In this document: in pieces, positions 32,499 to 41,417 of the stretch
How the letters are laid out: each line of letters begins with the position of its first letter
How positions within the stretch are numbered: the first letter of the stretch is position 1
Origin: Flaviflagellibacter rhizophilus
Lineage (GTDB): Bacteria; Pseudomonadota; Alphaproteobacteria; Rhizobiales; Methylopilaceae
Assembly: GCF_033898525.1 (NCBI RefSeq)
Contig: NZ_JAXAFJ010000006.1
Location: 1-64,000 of the forward strand
Direction of reading: 5' to 3'
Length of the DNA: 64,000 nt
Made by a program: the position numbers and the translations under genes
The notes under the pieces: generated by a model
Told to the model about the DNA's origin: nothing
The model's input: the letters and a program-made list of their open reading frames with translations, nothing else
Databases searched by the model: none

Positions 32499-35400
32499 AT
32501 GGCGACCATTGTCTTTCAGGCGGCGGGTGCGGCTCTCGGCGGCATGTTCGGGCCGATCGGCAGCATCATCGGGCGAGCGGCAGGTGGCCTGCTAGGGGCT
32601 GCCGTGGACCGTTCGCTGCTGGGTGGCGGGGCCGCCGGTCCGTCGCCGAAGCTGAAGAACCTCGACGTCACCGCCTCCACCGAAGGCACCCCCATCGCGC
32701 GCGTATGGGGACGTGCGCGCTTGCCGGGGCAGATCATCTGGGCAACCCGGCTGAAGGCCGTGACGCGCAGCCGCGATTCCGGCGGCAAGGGGCTGGCCAG
32801 CAGCGGCAGCGTCAAGACGACCAGCTACTACGCCAATGTGGCGCTGGGGATCTGCGAGGGGCCGATTGCGCATGTCAGCCGCGTCTGGGCCGATGGAAAG
32901 CCGCTGAACACGCGCAAGCTGGCGATGCGCATCTATCTCGGGGCCGAGGAACAGGAGCCGGACCCGCTGATCATCGCCAAGGAGGGCGCAGCCAATGCTC
33001 CGGCCTATCGGGGGCTGGCTTATGCGGTGTTCGAGAACCTGCCGCTGGAGGAGTTCGGCAACCGCATTCCTCAGCTCTCCTTCGAGGTCATCCGTCCCGT
33101 CGGCGCGTTGGAGAACAAGATCCGTTCCGTGTGCCTGATCCCCGGAGCTACCGAGTTCGGCTACGACACGCGGGCCGTGTCGCGGAAGATGGGATTGGGC
33201 GAGACCGCGAGCGAGAACCGGCACACGCGATCCGCGTCGACCAATCTCGAGGCCAGCCTGGACGAGTTGCAGGCGCTCTGTCCCAACCTGCAGAATGTCT
33301 CGCTTATCGTCGCCTGGTTCGGCGATGACCTGCGCGCCGGCTATTGCAGCGTTGCCCCGCGGGTGGACTCCAAGAGCAAACGCACCACTGGCGCGACATG
33401 GAGCGTTGCCGGGTTGGAGCGCGACGATGCCCGCCTGGTGTCCATGGTGGAGGGCCGGCCGGCCTATGGCGGTTCGCCCTCCGACGAGAGCGTGGTCCGC
33501 GCCATCAGGGCCATCAAGGGCCGTGGCCTCGGCGTGACCTTGTACCCGTTCCTGATGATGGACATTCCGGCCGGGAACACACTGCCCGATCCCGTGTCCG
33601 GCACCGCGCCACAGCCTCCTTACCCCTGGCGCGGGCAAGTGGTTGCGGAGGACCCCGCAGCGGCCGGCGCTGACGTGGCCCGCTTCTTCGGAGATGCGAA
33701 AGCATCGCACTTCCTGAGGCTGGGTGAACAGGTGATCTATCTCGGGCCAGCCGAATGGACTTGGCGGCGCTTTGTCCTGCACGCCGCCAATCTTGCGCGG
33801 GTGGCAGGTGGCGTGGATGCGCTTGTGATCGGGTCCGAGTTCCGGGACCTGACGCGCAGCCGCGACGCCGACGGAATTTATCCTGCCGCAGCCGAGCTGG
33901 TGGATCTGGCGTCCGAAGTGCGCACCACACTGGGTGCTGGCGCCAGGATCACCTATGCCGCCGACTGGACGGAGTACGGCGCAGATGTCCTCGACGGAGG
34001 CGCGACCGTGCGGTTTCCCCTGGATCCCCTTTGGGCCAGCTCGCATCTCGATGCCGTCGGGATCGACTTCTATCCGCCGCTTGCCGACTGGCGCGCCGGT
34101 GGAGCGCATCTCGACCGCCTGGCCGGTCAGGAAAGCGTCTACGACGCCGAAAGCCTGGCGGCGAACGTCACTGGTGGCGAGGCATTCGACTGGTTCTATG
34201 CCGGCCCTGCTGACCGATTGGCGCAGCACCGGCTACCGATCACCGACGGCCTCGACAAGCCGTGGACCTTCCGCGCGAAGGATCTTGCCGGCTGGTGGAG
34301 CCAGCCGCATGTCGAGCGTACGGGAGGCGTGGAGCACGCGGAGCCGACGGACTGGATGCCGGGTTCGAAGCCCATCTGGCTGACCGAGATCGGCTGCCCC
34401 GCTGTCGACAAGGGCGCGAACGCGCCGAACATGTTCCCGGACGACAAGTCCTCCGCTGCGAGCATCCCCCCATTCTCATCGGGTGGACGCGACGACCTCA
34501 TGCAGCGGCGTGCCTTGGAAGCCGTTCTCGACACCTATGACGCGACGTCCGACCGAAACCCCGTCTCCCCGATTTACGCCGGGTGGATGGTCGACGGGCA
34601 GCACAGTTCCGTTTGGTGCTGGGATGCCCGTCCGTTCCCGGAATTTCCGAGGAACCTCGATGTCTGGTCCGACGGCGTGGCGCACGAAACCGGGCATTGG
34701 CTGAATGGTCGATTGGGCCAGGCACCCCTTGCCGAACTCACTGCCGCGGTCCTGCAGGAAGCAGGCGCCGACAGCTACCGATCCGATCAGCTGGAAGGTG
34801 TCGTGGCTGGCTATGTGGTCGACCGTCCCGCTTCAGCGCGGGAGTTGCTCGAGCCCCTTGCCGACCTCTTCGGCTTCGGGGCATTCGAGAGGGAAGGAGC
34901 CATCCACCTCGTTCCTCGTGGACGAGGGCAGGTCCGGAACTTGGTGATCAATGATCTTGCCGAGAACGAAGGGGATGCCGCTCCGGCTTTCGTTCGCGGT
35001 CAGGAAAGCGAGATTCCGACAGAAATCGCGGTCGGCTTTGAGGATCTGGCCGCCGATTACCGGCCTAGCGTGACATCAGCCCGGCGCGGCGGTGTGGGGG
35101 CCGACGCCATGGTGACGCTGCAGACGTCCATCGTGGGCGGGCTGCCGGAGATGGGCCGCGCGGCTGCCATCCGCCTCCAGGACCTCTGGATCGCGCGCGA
35201 CATCGCAAACTTCTCTCTCGCTCCTGCGGAAGTTGCGCTTGAGCCGGGTGACCTGGTGACCCTGCCCGTGGCGGGGCGTGTCAAGCGTTTCGAGGTGATC
35301 GAGATCGCCGACGGGCCGGTCCGCCGGGTGTCCTGCCGTGCCGTGGAGCCGGCAATCTTCGACGCACCGCGGCTCGGCTTCGCCCGATTGCCGGAGAGGC

Positions 35401-36347
35401 ATCAGGAGGAGGGCGGTGCGCCGGAGGTCATGGTGCTCGATCTTCCCGAAAGCGGCGGCGGAACGTCTGCGGTACTTTCGCGGATCGCGATCGCAGCCAA
35501 GCCGTGGCCCCGTGCCATGATCGTCTGGAAGGACAGTGGCGGGAGCTTCGACCCGGTGCTGCGTGCCACGACGCCGGCCGTGCTGGGCGAGACACTCGAC
35601 GCCTTGGCGCCGGGTGCGGTCTGGCGGTTCGACCTCTCCTCCTTCGTGCATGTTCGCGTCGTAGGTGCGGAGCTGATGGGCGCAAGCGATGAGCGCCTGT
35701 TCGCGGGCGCGAATGCCGCAGCCATCGAAACGGAAGATGGCGGCTGGGAGGTGCTGCAGTTCGGCAACGCCGAGCTTGTCTCGACCGGGGTGTACCGGCT
35801 CTCGCACTTCTTGCGGGGGCAATCCGGCACCGAGGCGGCGGCGGGTGCGCCGAAGTCCCCGGGGCGCCGGTTCGTCCTGCTGGACGATGCGGTTCTCCCC
35901 CTGGTCAGCGGTGTTGATGCGCTCGGGCGTCCGACCACGTTCCGAGTCTCGGCGGCGGGGCGCGACTTCGCCGACGAAGACGCCGTGGGGGTGACCGTTA
36001 CCTCTTCCGCCGAGGCACTTTTGCCCTGGGCGCCGGTGCATCTTCGAGCCGATTGGCAGGACGATGACATTGCAATCGGCTGGATCCGCCGAACCCGGTC
36101 CGGTGGCGACACCTGGGACGCGACAGAGGTGCCATTGGCGGAAGAAAACGAGGCCTATCTCCTGCAGATCATGAAGGACGGGGTTGCCGTGCGACAGATC
36201 AGAACAGGAGCGTCGGGTCATCTTTACACAGCCGCAGAACAGACCGCCGATTTCGGTGCGCCACAGACGGTCATCGGCTTCCGGGTAGCGCAGATTTCCG
36301 CAGTCGCGGGGCCGGGGAAGCCGGCGGAAGGAACATTCCATGCCTGA
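32499..36347 (+). CDS. GTA g15, megatron tail-tip protein
   Basis: 1282 aa, the largest protein of the cluster. It opens with FQAAGAALGGMFGPIGSIIG, a glycine-rich hydrophobic segment. GTA TIM-barrel-like domain at about 430-740 (DALVIGSEFRDLTRSRDADG, ITYAADWTEYG, VGIDFYPPLADW, PIWLTEIGCPAVDKGANAPN). Phage-tail_3-type domain at about 780-960 (ARELLEPLADLFGFGAFERE). The C-terminus carries receptor-facing beta domains. It combines hub, glycosidase-like and host-contact functions and probably penetrates the outer membrane. It overlaps the next gene by 8 nt. Confidence 0.94.
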   Translation: MATIVFQAAGAALGGMFGPIGSIIGRAAGGLLGAAVDRSLLGGGAAGPSPKLKNLDVTASTEGTPIARVWGRARLPGQIIWATRLKAVTRSRDSGGKGLASSGSVKTTSYYANVALGICEGPIAHVSRVWADGKPLNTRKLAMRIYLGAEEQEPDPLIIAKEGAANAPAYRGLAYAVFENLPLEEFGNRIPQLSFEVIRPVGALENKIRSVCLIPGATEFGYDTRAVSRKMGLGETASENRHTRSASTNLEASLDELQALCPNLQNVSLIVAWFGDDLRAGYCSVAPRVDSKSKRTTGATWSVAGLERDDARLVSMVEGRPAYGGSPSDESVVRAIRAIKGRGLGVTLYPFLMMDIPAGNTLPDPVSGTAPQPPYPWRGQVVAEDPAAAGADVARFFGDAKASHFLRLGEQVIYLGPAEWTWRRFVLHAANLARVAGGVDALVIGSEFRDLTRSRDADGIYPAAAELVDLASEVRTTLGAGARITYAADWTEYGADVLDGGATVRFPLDPLWASSHLDAVGIDFYPPLADWRAGGAHLDRLAGQESVYDAESLAANVTGGEAFDWFYAGPADRLAQHRLPITDGLDKPWTFRAKDLAGWWSQPHVERTGGVEHAEPTDWMPGSKPIWLTEIGCPAVDKGANAPNMFPDDKSSAASIPPFSSGGRDDLMQRRALEAVLDTYDATSDRNPVSPIYAGWMVDGQHSSVWCWDARPFPEFPRNLDVWSDGVAHETGHWLNGRLGQAPLAELTAAVLQEAGADSYRSDQLEGVVAGYVVDRPASARELLEPLADLFGFGAFEREGAIHLVPRGRGQVRNLVINDLAENEGDAAPAFVRGQESEIPTEIAVGFEDLAADYRPSVTSARRGGVGADAMVTLQTSIVGGLPEMGRAAAIRLQDLWIARDIANFSLAPAEVALEPGDLVTLPVAGRVKRFEVIEIADGPVRRVSCRAVEPAIFDAPRLGFARLPERHQEEGGAPEVMVLDLPESGGGTSAVLSRIAIAAKPWPRAMIVWKDSGGSFDPVLRATTPAVLGETLDALAPGAVWRFDLSSFVHVRVVGAELMGASDERLFAGANAAAIETEDGGWEVLQFGNAELVSTGVYRLSHFLRGQSGTEAAAGAPKSPGRRFVLLDDAVLPLVSGVDALGRPTTFRVSAAGRDFADEDAVGVTVTSSAEALLPWAPVHLRADWQDDDIAIGWIRRTRSGGDTWDATEVPLAEENEAYLLQIMKDGVAVRQIRTGASGHLYTAAEQTADFGAPQTVIGFRVAQISAVAGPGKPAEGTFHA

Positions 36348-37767
36348 GACCACAACCCTCCTTGGATTGCCGCTGGTCGCGCCGGGGCAGGCGCAGAAGC
36401 ATGTTCCCGTGAATGAAGCGCTCGGACAGCTCGACAGGATCGTTCAGTGTTCGGTGCGCAGTCGCAGTCTGGCGCTCCCACCGCAAGAGGCCGCCGAAGG
36501 CGACGGCTATATTGTCGGCGTGGGTGCGTCCGGCGAATGGGCGGGCCGTGATGGGGCGCTGGCATTCTGGGAGAACGGCGGCTGGCGGTTCGTTGCCCCG
36601 CGGGAGGGCTGGCGCTGCTGGGTGGAGGCCGACGCCTCCATGTTCGTCTTCAGCATTGGCGCGTGGACGACGTTTGGCACGTCCGGAGAGATCGGGAACC
36701 TGACGCGATTCGGATTTGGCACCGTCGCGGACGATAACAGCCCGTTCGTGGCAAAGCTGAACACGGCTCTCTGGACCGCGCAGGATGGTGAAGGCGGAAC
36801 GGGCGATCTGCGCTTCGTGATGAACAAGGCGGCACAAGGGAACGTGCTGTCTCTGCTGATGCAGTCGGGATATGGCGGACGCGCGGAGATCGGTCTCGTC
36901 GGCGAGGACGACTTCGTCTTCAAGGTATCGGCGGAAGGGGAGACCTGGCACGAGGCGATCAAGATCGACCGCTTTACCGGCCGGGTTCGTTTCCCGATGG
37001 GCAGCGTGCGGGAGGTGCTCGCGAGCGACCGTACCTTCTATGTCCGCACGGATGGCGCCGACAGCAATACGGGTTCCGGTAACACGCCAGCCGAGGCGTT
37101 TCAGACGCTCCAGCGCGCCTATGACTTTGTTGCCCGAGGCTTGGATCTCGCAGGTTACAGGGTCACGATACAGATGGGCGCAGGCACCTTCGCGGGCCTG
37201 CAGATCGGCGCCGCGACGGTGGGCAGCGGTGCCGTTGCCATCGCCGGAGCAGGACCGGGGCTGACCGTCCTGTCGGGATCCGGGCATCTGCTTGCCTGGG
37301 ACGTGCCATTGACCACCGGGCTTTCAGTGCTCGGGGCGACCCTCACGACAAGCGGGACTGGTGACTGCATACATGCGGGGGCGAGCGGGCGGTTGGACGT
37401 CAGCGACGTTGTGTTCGGCGCGTGCGCCGGGCGCCATATCGCCGCCGTGGCAACTGGTGCGGAGGTGCGTGCTGCCGGCAATTACGCGGTTAGTGGAGGT
37501 GCCGTGCGGCACGTGCATGCGGAAGCGGGAGGACTTGTGGCAGTGACGGGACGAACCGTTTCACTGATCGGCACCCCTGCCTTCGGAGCATTCGCGGAAG
37601 CGACGATGCTCGGCTGCCTCGTGCTGACCGGGAACTCCTTCAGCGGCCCGGCGTCAGGCCAGCGTTACTTCGCATCCGGCAATGGCGTCGTTCGTACCGG
37701 TGGTTCGGCGGGCTCCTTGCCAGGTAATCTCGCGGGCACGGTGGCCAGCGGGGGGCAGTACCTCTAG
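36340..37767 (+). CDS. GTA-linked spike: DUF2793 plus beta-helix protein
   Basis: 475 aa. The N-terminal DUF2793 domain (LLGLPLVAPGQAQKHVPVNE, then RDGALAFWENGGWRFVAPRE, about 1-105) is an attachment module found on phage tail proteins. A middle domain (110-230) leads to a right-handed beta-helix (about 230-475) beginning DRTFYVRTDGADSNTGSGNT and AFQTLQRAYDFVARGLDLAG, typical of tail spikes that bind or cut polysaccharide. Its ATG lies within the end of g15, so it is part of the operon and is the likely host-range determinant. Confidence 0.85.
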   Translation: MPETTTLLGLPLVAPGQAQKHVPVNEALGQLDRIVQCSVRSRSLALPPQEAAEGDGYIVGVGASGEWAGRDGALAFWENGGWRFVAPREGWRCWVEADASMFVFSIGAWTTFGTSGEIGNLTRFGFGTVADDNSPFVAKLNTALWTAQDGEGGTGDLRFVMNKAAQGNVLSLLMQSGYGGRAEIGLVGEDDFVFKVSAEGETWHEAIKIDRFTGRVRFPMGSVREVLASDRTFYVRTDGADSNTGSGNTPAEAFQTLQRAYDFVARGLDLAGYRVTIQMGAGTFAGLQIGAATVGSGAVAIAGAGPGLTVLSGSGHLLAWDVPLTTGLSVLGATLTTSGTGDCIHAGASGRLDVSDVVFGACAGRHIAAVATGAEVRAAGNYAVSGGAVRHVHAEAGGLVAVTGRTVSLIGTPAFGAFAEATMLGCLVLTGNSFSGPASGQRYFASGNGVVRTGGSAGSLPGNLAGTVASGGQYL

Positions 37768-37842
37768 GTTAAGGTGCTCCCACACGCTGAAGCGGGAATC
37801 ATTCAGCAAGGGTTCAGTGGTGGACGGGCAGGGTCGTCAGGA

Positions 37843-38199
37843 ATGAGACGTGTATTCCAGAGGATCGCGAGCGTCATGATCGGTGCCTGCATGATCGTTC
37901 CCGGCGCTGCTCCGGCTCAGGCCGGCGACGGGGCCGTTCTTCTGGCACAGGTCGTGCCGCGCCAGGGCTGCCTATCCCGCCGCGATGCCATAAAGGCTGT
38001 GATGTCGGGGCAGGCTCGACCGCTGAGCGATATCCGCGATCAGGCCGAGAACGCCGCCAGTGGCGAGATGATCAGCGCCGACATCTGTCCTCAGGGCGGA
38101 AAGCTCGCCTACGTGGTGACGGTTCTCAGCCCTTCCGGAAAGGTTGCCTACGTCACCCTGGATGCCGCAAGTGGCCGGCTCCTCAACGTGCGGCAATAG
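37843..38199 (+). CDS. Secreted PepSY-like protein, possible FeuN counterpart
   Basis: 118 aa. Signal peptide (RRVFQRIASVMIGACMIVPG, cleavage near AQA-GD) and a small domain with CLSRRDAIKAVMSGQARPLS, KLAYVVTVLSPSGKVAYVTL and DAASGRLLNVRQ, a PepSY-like fold with two Cys (C51-like and ICPQGG). It is 3 nt before the feuP-like gene, so it is co-transcribed. In Sinorhizobium a small periplasmic protein, FeuN, encoded beside feuPQ restrains the FeuQ sensor; this gene is a candidate for that role by position (inference). ATG 37843 has CAGGA upstream. Confidence 0.75.
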   Translation: MRRVFQRIASVMIGACMIVPGAAPAQAGDGAVLLAQVVPRQGCLSRRDAIKAVMSGQARPLSDIRDQAENAASGEMISADICPQGGKLAYVVTVLSPSGKVAYVTLDAASGRLLNVRQ

Positions 38200-38202
38200 A
38201 CA

Positions 38203-38877
38203 ATGCGCGTGCTCGTGGTGGAGGACGATCCCGACCTGAACCGGCAGTTGCATACGGCGCTGGTCGATGCCGGCTATGCCGTCGACCGCGCCTTCGATGG
38301 CCAGGAAGGGCACTTCCTCGGGTCGACGGAGCCCTATGACGCAGTGGTGCTGGACATCGGGCTGCCGAAGATGGATGGCCTGCGGGTGCTCGAGGAATGG
38401 CGACGCGGAGGACGCCGCTTCCCGGTGCTGCTGCTGACCGCGCGCGACAGGTGGAGCGACAAGGTCCAGGGCTTCGACGCCGGCGCCGACGATTACGTCC
38501 CCAAGCCGTTCCATATGGAGGAGATCCTTGCGCGGCTGCGCGCGCTGGTGCGGCGGGCTGCGGGGCACGCGTCGAGCGAACTCACATGCGGGGTCTTGCG
38601 GCTGGACACCCGATCAGGCCGTGTTGCGGTCGATGGAAATCCGGTCAAGCTGACATCGCACGAGTACCGGCTTTTGTCGTACCTGATGCACCACCAGGGA
38701 CGGGTGGTGTCGCGAACCGAACTGGTCGAGCATCTGTATGATCAGGATTTCGACCGCGACTCCAACACCGTGGAGGTGTTCGTCGGCCGCATCCGCCGCA
38801 AGCTGGGCGTGGATATCATCCAAACCGTCCGCGGGCTTGGCTATGTGATCATGCCACCCGAGACCGCCGCCACTTGA
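38203..38877 (+). CDS. feuP: OmpR-family response regulator, FeuP-like
   Basis: 224 aa. Receiver domain with D51 (AVVLDIGLPKMDG), Lys near 101 (DDYVPKPFHMEEI), and winged-helix DNA-binding domain (SHEYRLLSYLMHHQGRVVSR, RDSNTVEVFVGRIRRKLGVD, TVRGLGYVI). The sequence is very close to rhizobial FeuP as I recall it, including EGHFLGSTEPYDAVVLDIGL. In rhizobia FeuPQ controls cyclic glucan export (ndvA) and other envelope genes. It overlaps the sensor gene by 4 nt (TTGA). Confidence 0.85.
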   Translation: MRVLVVEDDPDLNRQLHTALVDAGYAVDRAFDGQEGHFLGSTEPYDAVVLDIGLPKMDGLRVLEEWRRGGRRFPVLLLTARDRWSDKVQGFDAGADDYVPKPFHMEEILARLRALVRRAAGHASSELTCGVLRLDTRSGRVAVDGNPVKLTSHEYRLLSYLMHHQGRVVSRTELVEHLYDQDFDRDSNTVEVFVGRIRRKLGVDIIQTVRGLGYVIMPPETAAT

Positions 38878-40244
38878 GACACAATTCGCTTGCCGCCCGG
38901 CTGCTCTTTGCGGCGGCGCTCTGGGTGACGATCGTCCTCACCGTGACCGGGCTGACGCTGTCCTCCTACTACAAGGGACTTGTGGAGCGGGGGTTCGACC
39001 AGCGTCTCAACGTCTACCTGAAAACCCTGGTCGGAGGGCTGGCCCGCGAATCCGAACTGGAGCAGGTCAACTTCAACATCGGAGAGCCACGGTTCGAGCT
39101 GCCGCTTTCCGGCTGGTACTGGCAGATCGGGCGCCGCGACAGCAGCGAATCGCCGGGACGTTCATCGCCGTCCTTGTTCGACCGAAACCTCTCCTTCCTG
39201 ATCGATCAGGACCCCGAAAAGGACGAGACGGCCACCCGCGAGGCGTACGTCCAGGGACCGGACAAGGAGGAACTGCGGCAGATCGAGCGCATCATCCAGG
39301 TCGGTTCCGCACGCTACATCGTGACCGTCGCGGGAGAGACGAGCGAGATAGCCGCCGAGGTCGAGGCCTTCAACAGCTCCTTGCTCACGACGTTCGTGCT
39401 GCTTGGTCTCGGGCTGGTGCTCTCGGCGGCGATCCAGGTCCTGTTCGGGCTGCGGCCGCTGAAGAAGATCTCCGCGCAGATCGCCGATATCCGCGCCGGG
39501 CGGAGCCTGAAGCTCGAGGGCGACGTGCCGGCTGAGGTGGAGCCTCTTGCGCGGGAACTGAACGCCTTGCTCGAGGGCAACCGCGACATCGTCCAGAGGG
39601 CACGTACGCAGGCGGGCAATCTTGCCCACGCGGTTAAAACGCCTCTCTCCGTGATCCTGAACGAAACCAGCCAGGGCACTGACCCGGCTACGGAAAAGAT
39701 CAGGGAGCAGGCTCTGCTGATGCGGCAGCAGATCGACCATCACCTGGACCGGGCCCGCGTGAGTGCGGGCGTGCTCATGGTCGGCGTTGCCACAGAGGTG
39801 CGGCCGATCCTGGATGCACTGGCCCGCACAATGACGAAGGTGCATCGCGACCGGGATCTGCAGATCGATGTGCAGGCTGGCGATGGCCTTTTCCGTGGAG
39901 AGCAGCAGGACTTGGAGGAGATGGTCGGAAACCTTCTGGACAATGCGTGCAAGTGGGCTGCGGGCCGCATCGTGGTGAGCGTCGATGCAGGCCCCTTGCG
40001 TGCTTCGGCCCAGCATGCCTCGTTGACCGTTACCGTGGACGACGATGGACCTGGGCTTGATGCCGACCAGAGGGAGCAGGCGCTGGCGCGCGGTCACCGA
40101 CTGGACGAGACCAAGCCGGGCTCCGGGCTCGGTCTGGCCATCGTGTCTGAACTGGCGGCGCTCTATGGAGGCGTTCTCCAACTCGGGGCCTCTCCGATGG
40201 GGGGCCTGCGTGCTGAACTGAAGCTCCCGATGGTGGTGGCCTGA
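38874..40244 (+). CDS. feuQ: Sensor histidine kinase, FeuQ-like (PhoQ type)
   Basis: 456 aa, TTG start overlapping the feuP stop. Two membrane helices (about 9-31 and 170-192) flank a periplasmic sensor domain with FDQRLNVYLKTLVGGLA and SGWYWQIGRRDSSES. HAMP-like segment, then a PhoQ-type H-box NLAHAVKTPLSVILNE with H252, and an ATPase domain (NLLDNACKWA, VDDDGPGLDADQREQAL, GSGLGLAIVSEL). It phosphorylates the FeuP-like regulator. Confidence 0.87.
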   Translation: MRHNSLAARLLFAAALWVTIVLTVTGLTLSSYYKGLVERGFDQRLNVYLKTLVGGLARESELEQVNFNIGEPRFELPLSGWYWQIGRRDSSESPGRSSPSLFDRNLSFLIDQDPEKDETATREAYVQGPDKEELRQIERIIQVGSARYIVTVAGETSEIAAEVEAFNSSLLTTFVLLGLGLVLSAAIQVLFGLRPLKKISAQIADIRAGRSLKLEGDVPAEVEPLARELNALLEGNRDIVQRARTQAGNLAHAVKTPLSVILNETSQGTDPATEKIREQALLMRQQIDHHLDRARVSAGVLMVGVATEVRPILDALARTMTKVHRDRDLQIDVQAGDGLFRGEQQDLEEMVGNLLDNACKWAAGRIVVSVDAGPLRASAQHASLTVTVDDDGPGLDADQREQALARGHRLDETKPGSGLGLAIVSELAALYGGVLQLGASPMGGLRAELKLPMVVA

Positions 40245-40311
40245 TAAAGCCAGATTGTTGCCCCAATCGGCGGCTACCGCCTTGGGTAAGGTTTCAAGGG
40301 CGGGGTGAGCT

Positions 40312-40779
40312 GTGAAGAAGATCGTAGCAATTGTCGTTGTGGCGCTTGGCCTCGCCGGCTGTAATCAGACGGCCGGCGATGCAGGGCCCCGCGAGGGTGT
40401 GGGCACCGTCGCCGGCGCGGTCGCGGGCGGGCTTATCGGATCCACCTTTGGCTCGGGCAGCGGGCGTGCTGTCGCGACCTTCGCCGGCGCAGCCGTCGGC
40501 GGCCTGGTCGGCAACCAGATCGGCCGGTCCATGGACGATCAAGCGCGGCAGCAGGCCTATGAGGCAGAGTACCGCGCGCTTGAATACGGCAATCCCGGTG
40601 CGCCCGTGGCGTGGCGTTCGCAGGCCTATTACGGCACCGTGACACCGGGTCCCTATGAGGACCGCCGGGGCTATGAACGTTGCCGTGAATACGCGCACAC
40701 CGTCTACATCGACGGACGTCCCCAGACCGCCCGAGGCGTGGCGTGCCGCCAGCCGGATGGTCGTTGGGAACCTGTCTGA
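40312..40779 (+). CDS. Glycine-zipper outer membrane lipoprotein (17 kDa antigen-like)
   Basis: 155 aa, GTG start with no close rival. Lipobox LAGC with lipidated Cys17. Glycine-zipper region GTVAGAVAGGLIGSTFG and AGAAVGGLVGNQIGRSMDDQ (about 30-80), then a beta-rich C-terminus with VAWRSQAYYGTVTPG and QTARGVACRQPDGRWE. This matches the Rickettsia 17 kDa surface antigen family (SlyB/RT0821-like). It probably stiffens the outer membrane or signals envelope state. Confidence 0.87.
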   Translation: MKKIVAIVVVALGLAGCNQTAGDAGPREGVGTVAGAVAGGLIGSTFGSGSGRAVATFAGAAVGGLVGNQIGRSMDDQARQQAYEAEYRALEYGNPGAPVAWRSQAYYGTVTPGPYEDRRGYERCREYAHTVYIDGRPQTARGVACRQPDGRWEPV

Positions 40780-40820
40780 CGATCAGCGGATGCCGGGCAG
40801 GGACAACCTTGCCCGGCATC

Positions 40821-41417
40821 TCACACGGGAGGCGGTGGAGCCGGCTTGAAGAGGCCCAGCGGCCTTGCCAGTTCGGCGGTCCGGACCAGCCTTTCCGATA
40901 GGACGGTGCTCCAAGATCGCGGAACGAGGACCAGCCAGGATTCCAGTGGCGCCCGTTCCCGGATCAGCAGGCAGTGTATCCCTGCCAAGGCTGTGCCGCG
41001 CGCGTCATCCGGTTGCACTCCCGAGAGATCCTGAGAGCACAGCCGCAGCATCAACTCGGAGGTGTCCGCGCCCATGATGCGCAACAGGCTGTAGCCTCCC
41101 GTCGCATCCGTGACGAGCGCATCCCGGGAGCCTTCCCGGAGGCGGCAGCTCAATTCCGAGGCGCTTTCGCGTGGTCCAAGCACCAGCCAATGCCCCGGAT
41201 CTTGCCTGATCGTGCGCCATTCGGCCGTTTGTCCTGCTTGCGAGAACTCTCTCGGAAAACCCCTGAGCGCGGCCTCAAGGCCGGACAGCGACGTGTCCGA
41301 CGTATGGGCGCGAACCTCGACAACGCCCGGATCCTCGAGGATGACGATAGCAAGGCTGTCGGCGGCGGCGAAGGAGCGCGGAGCGTCGAGCGTGTCCATC
41401 CACAGAAGCGGGCTCAT
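40821..41417 (-). CDS. soxG: Sarcosine oxidase gamma subunit
   Basis: 198 aa. SoxG-type blocks: ILEDPGVVEVRAHTSDTSLS-like N-terminal part, GHWLVLGPRESASELSCRL, VTDATGGYSLLRIMGADTSE, and GTALAGIHCLLIRERAPLES near the C-terminus. It stabilises the heterotetrameric enzyme. Last gene of the B-A-G operon; it overlaps soxA by 4 nt. Confidence 0.85.
   Translation of the reverse strand: MSPLLWMDTLDAPRSFAAADSLAIVILEDPGVVEVRAHTSDTSLSGLEAALRGFPREFSQAGQTAEWRTIRQDPGHWLVLGPRESASELSCRLREGSRDALVTDATGGYSLLRIMGADTSELMLRLCSQDLSGVQPDDARGTALAGIHCLLIRERAPLESWLVLVPRSWSTVLSERLVRTAELARPLGLFKPAPPPPV

Larger units (their letters stand above)
22284..37767 (+). mobile_element. RcGTA-type gene transfer agent cluster
   Basis: About 15 kb of head and tail genes in the order of the Rhodobacter capsulatus GTA: small terminase, large terminase, portal, protease, capsid, connector, stopper, tail terminator, tail tube, chaperone pair, short tape measure, four baseplate/hub proteins and a spike. 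There is no integrase, repressor, replication or lysis gene, base composition matches the host, and every frame is open, which fits a domesticated GTA rather than a prophage. The g3.5 gene of RcGTA is not seen (58 nt between portal and protease). Host genes flank it directly. Confidence 0.92.
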
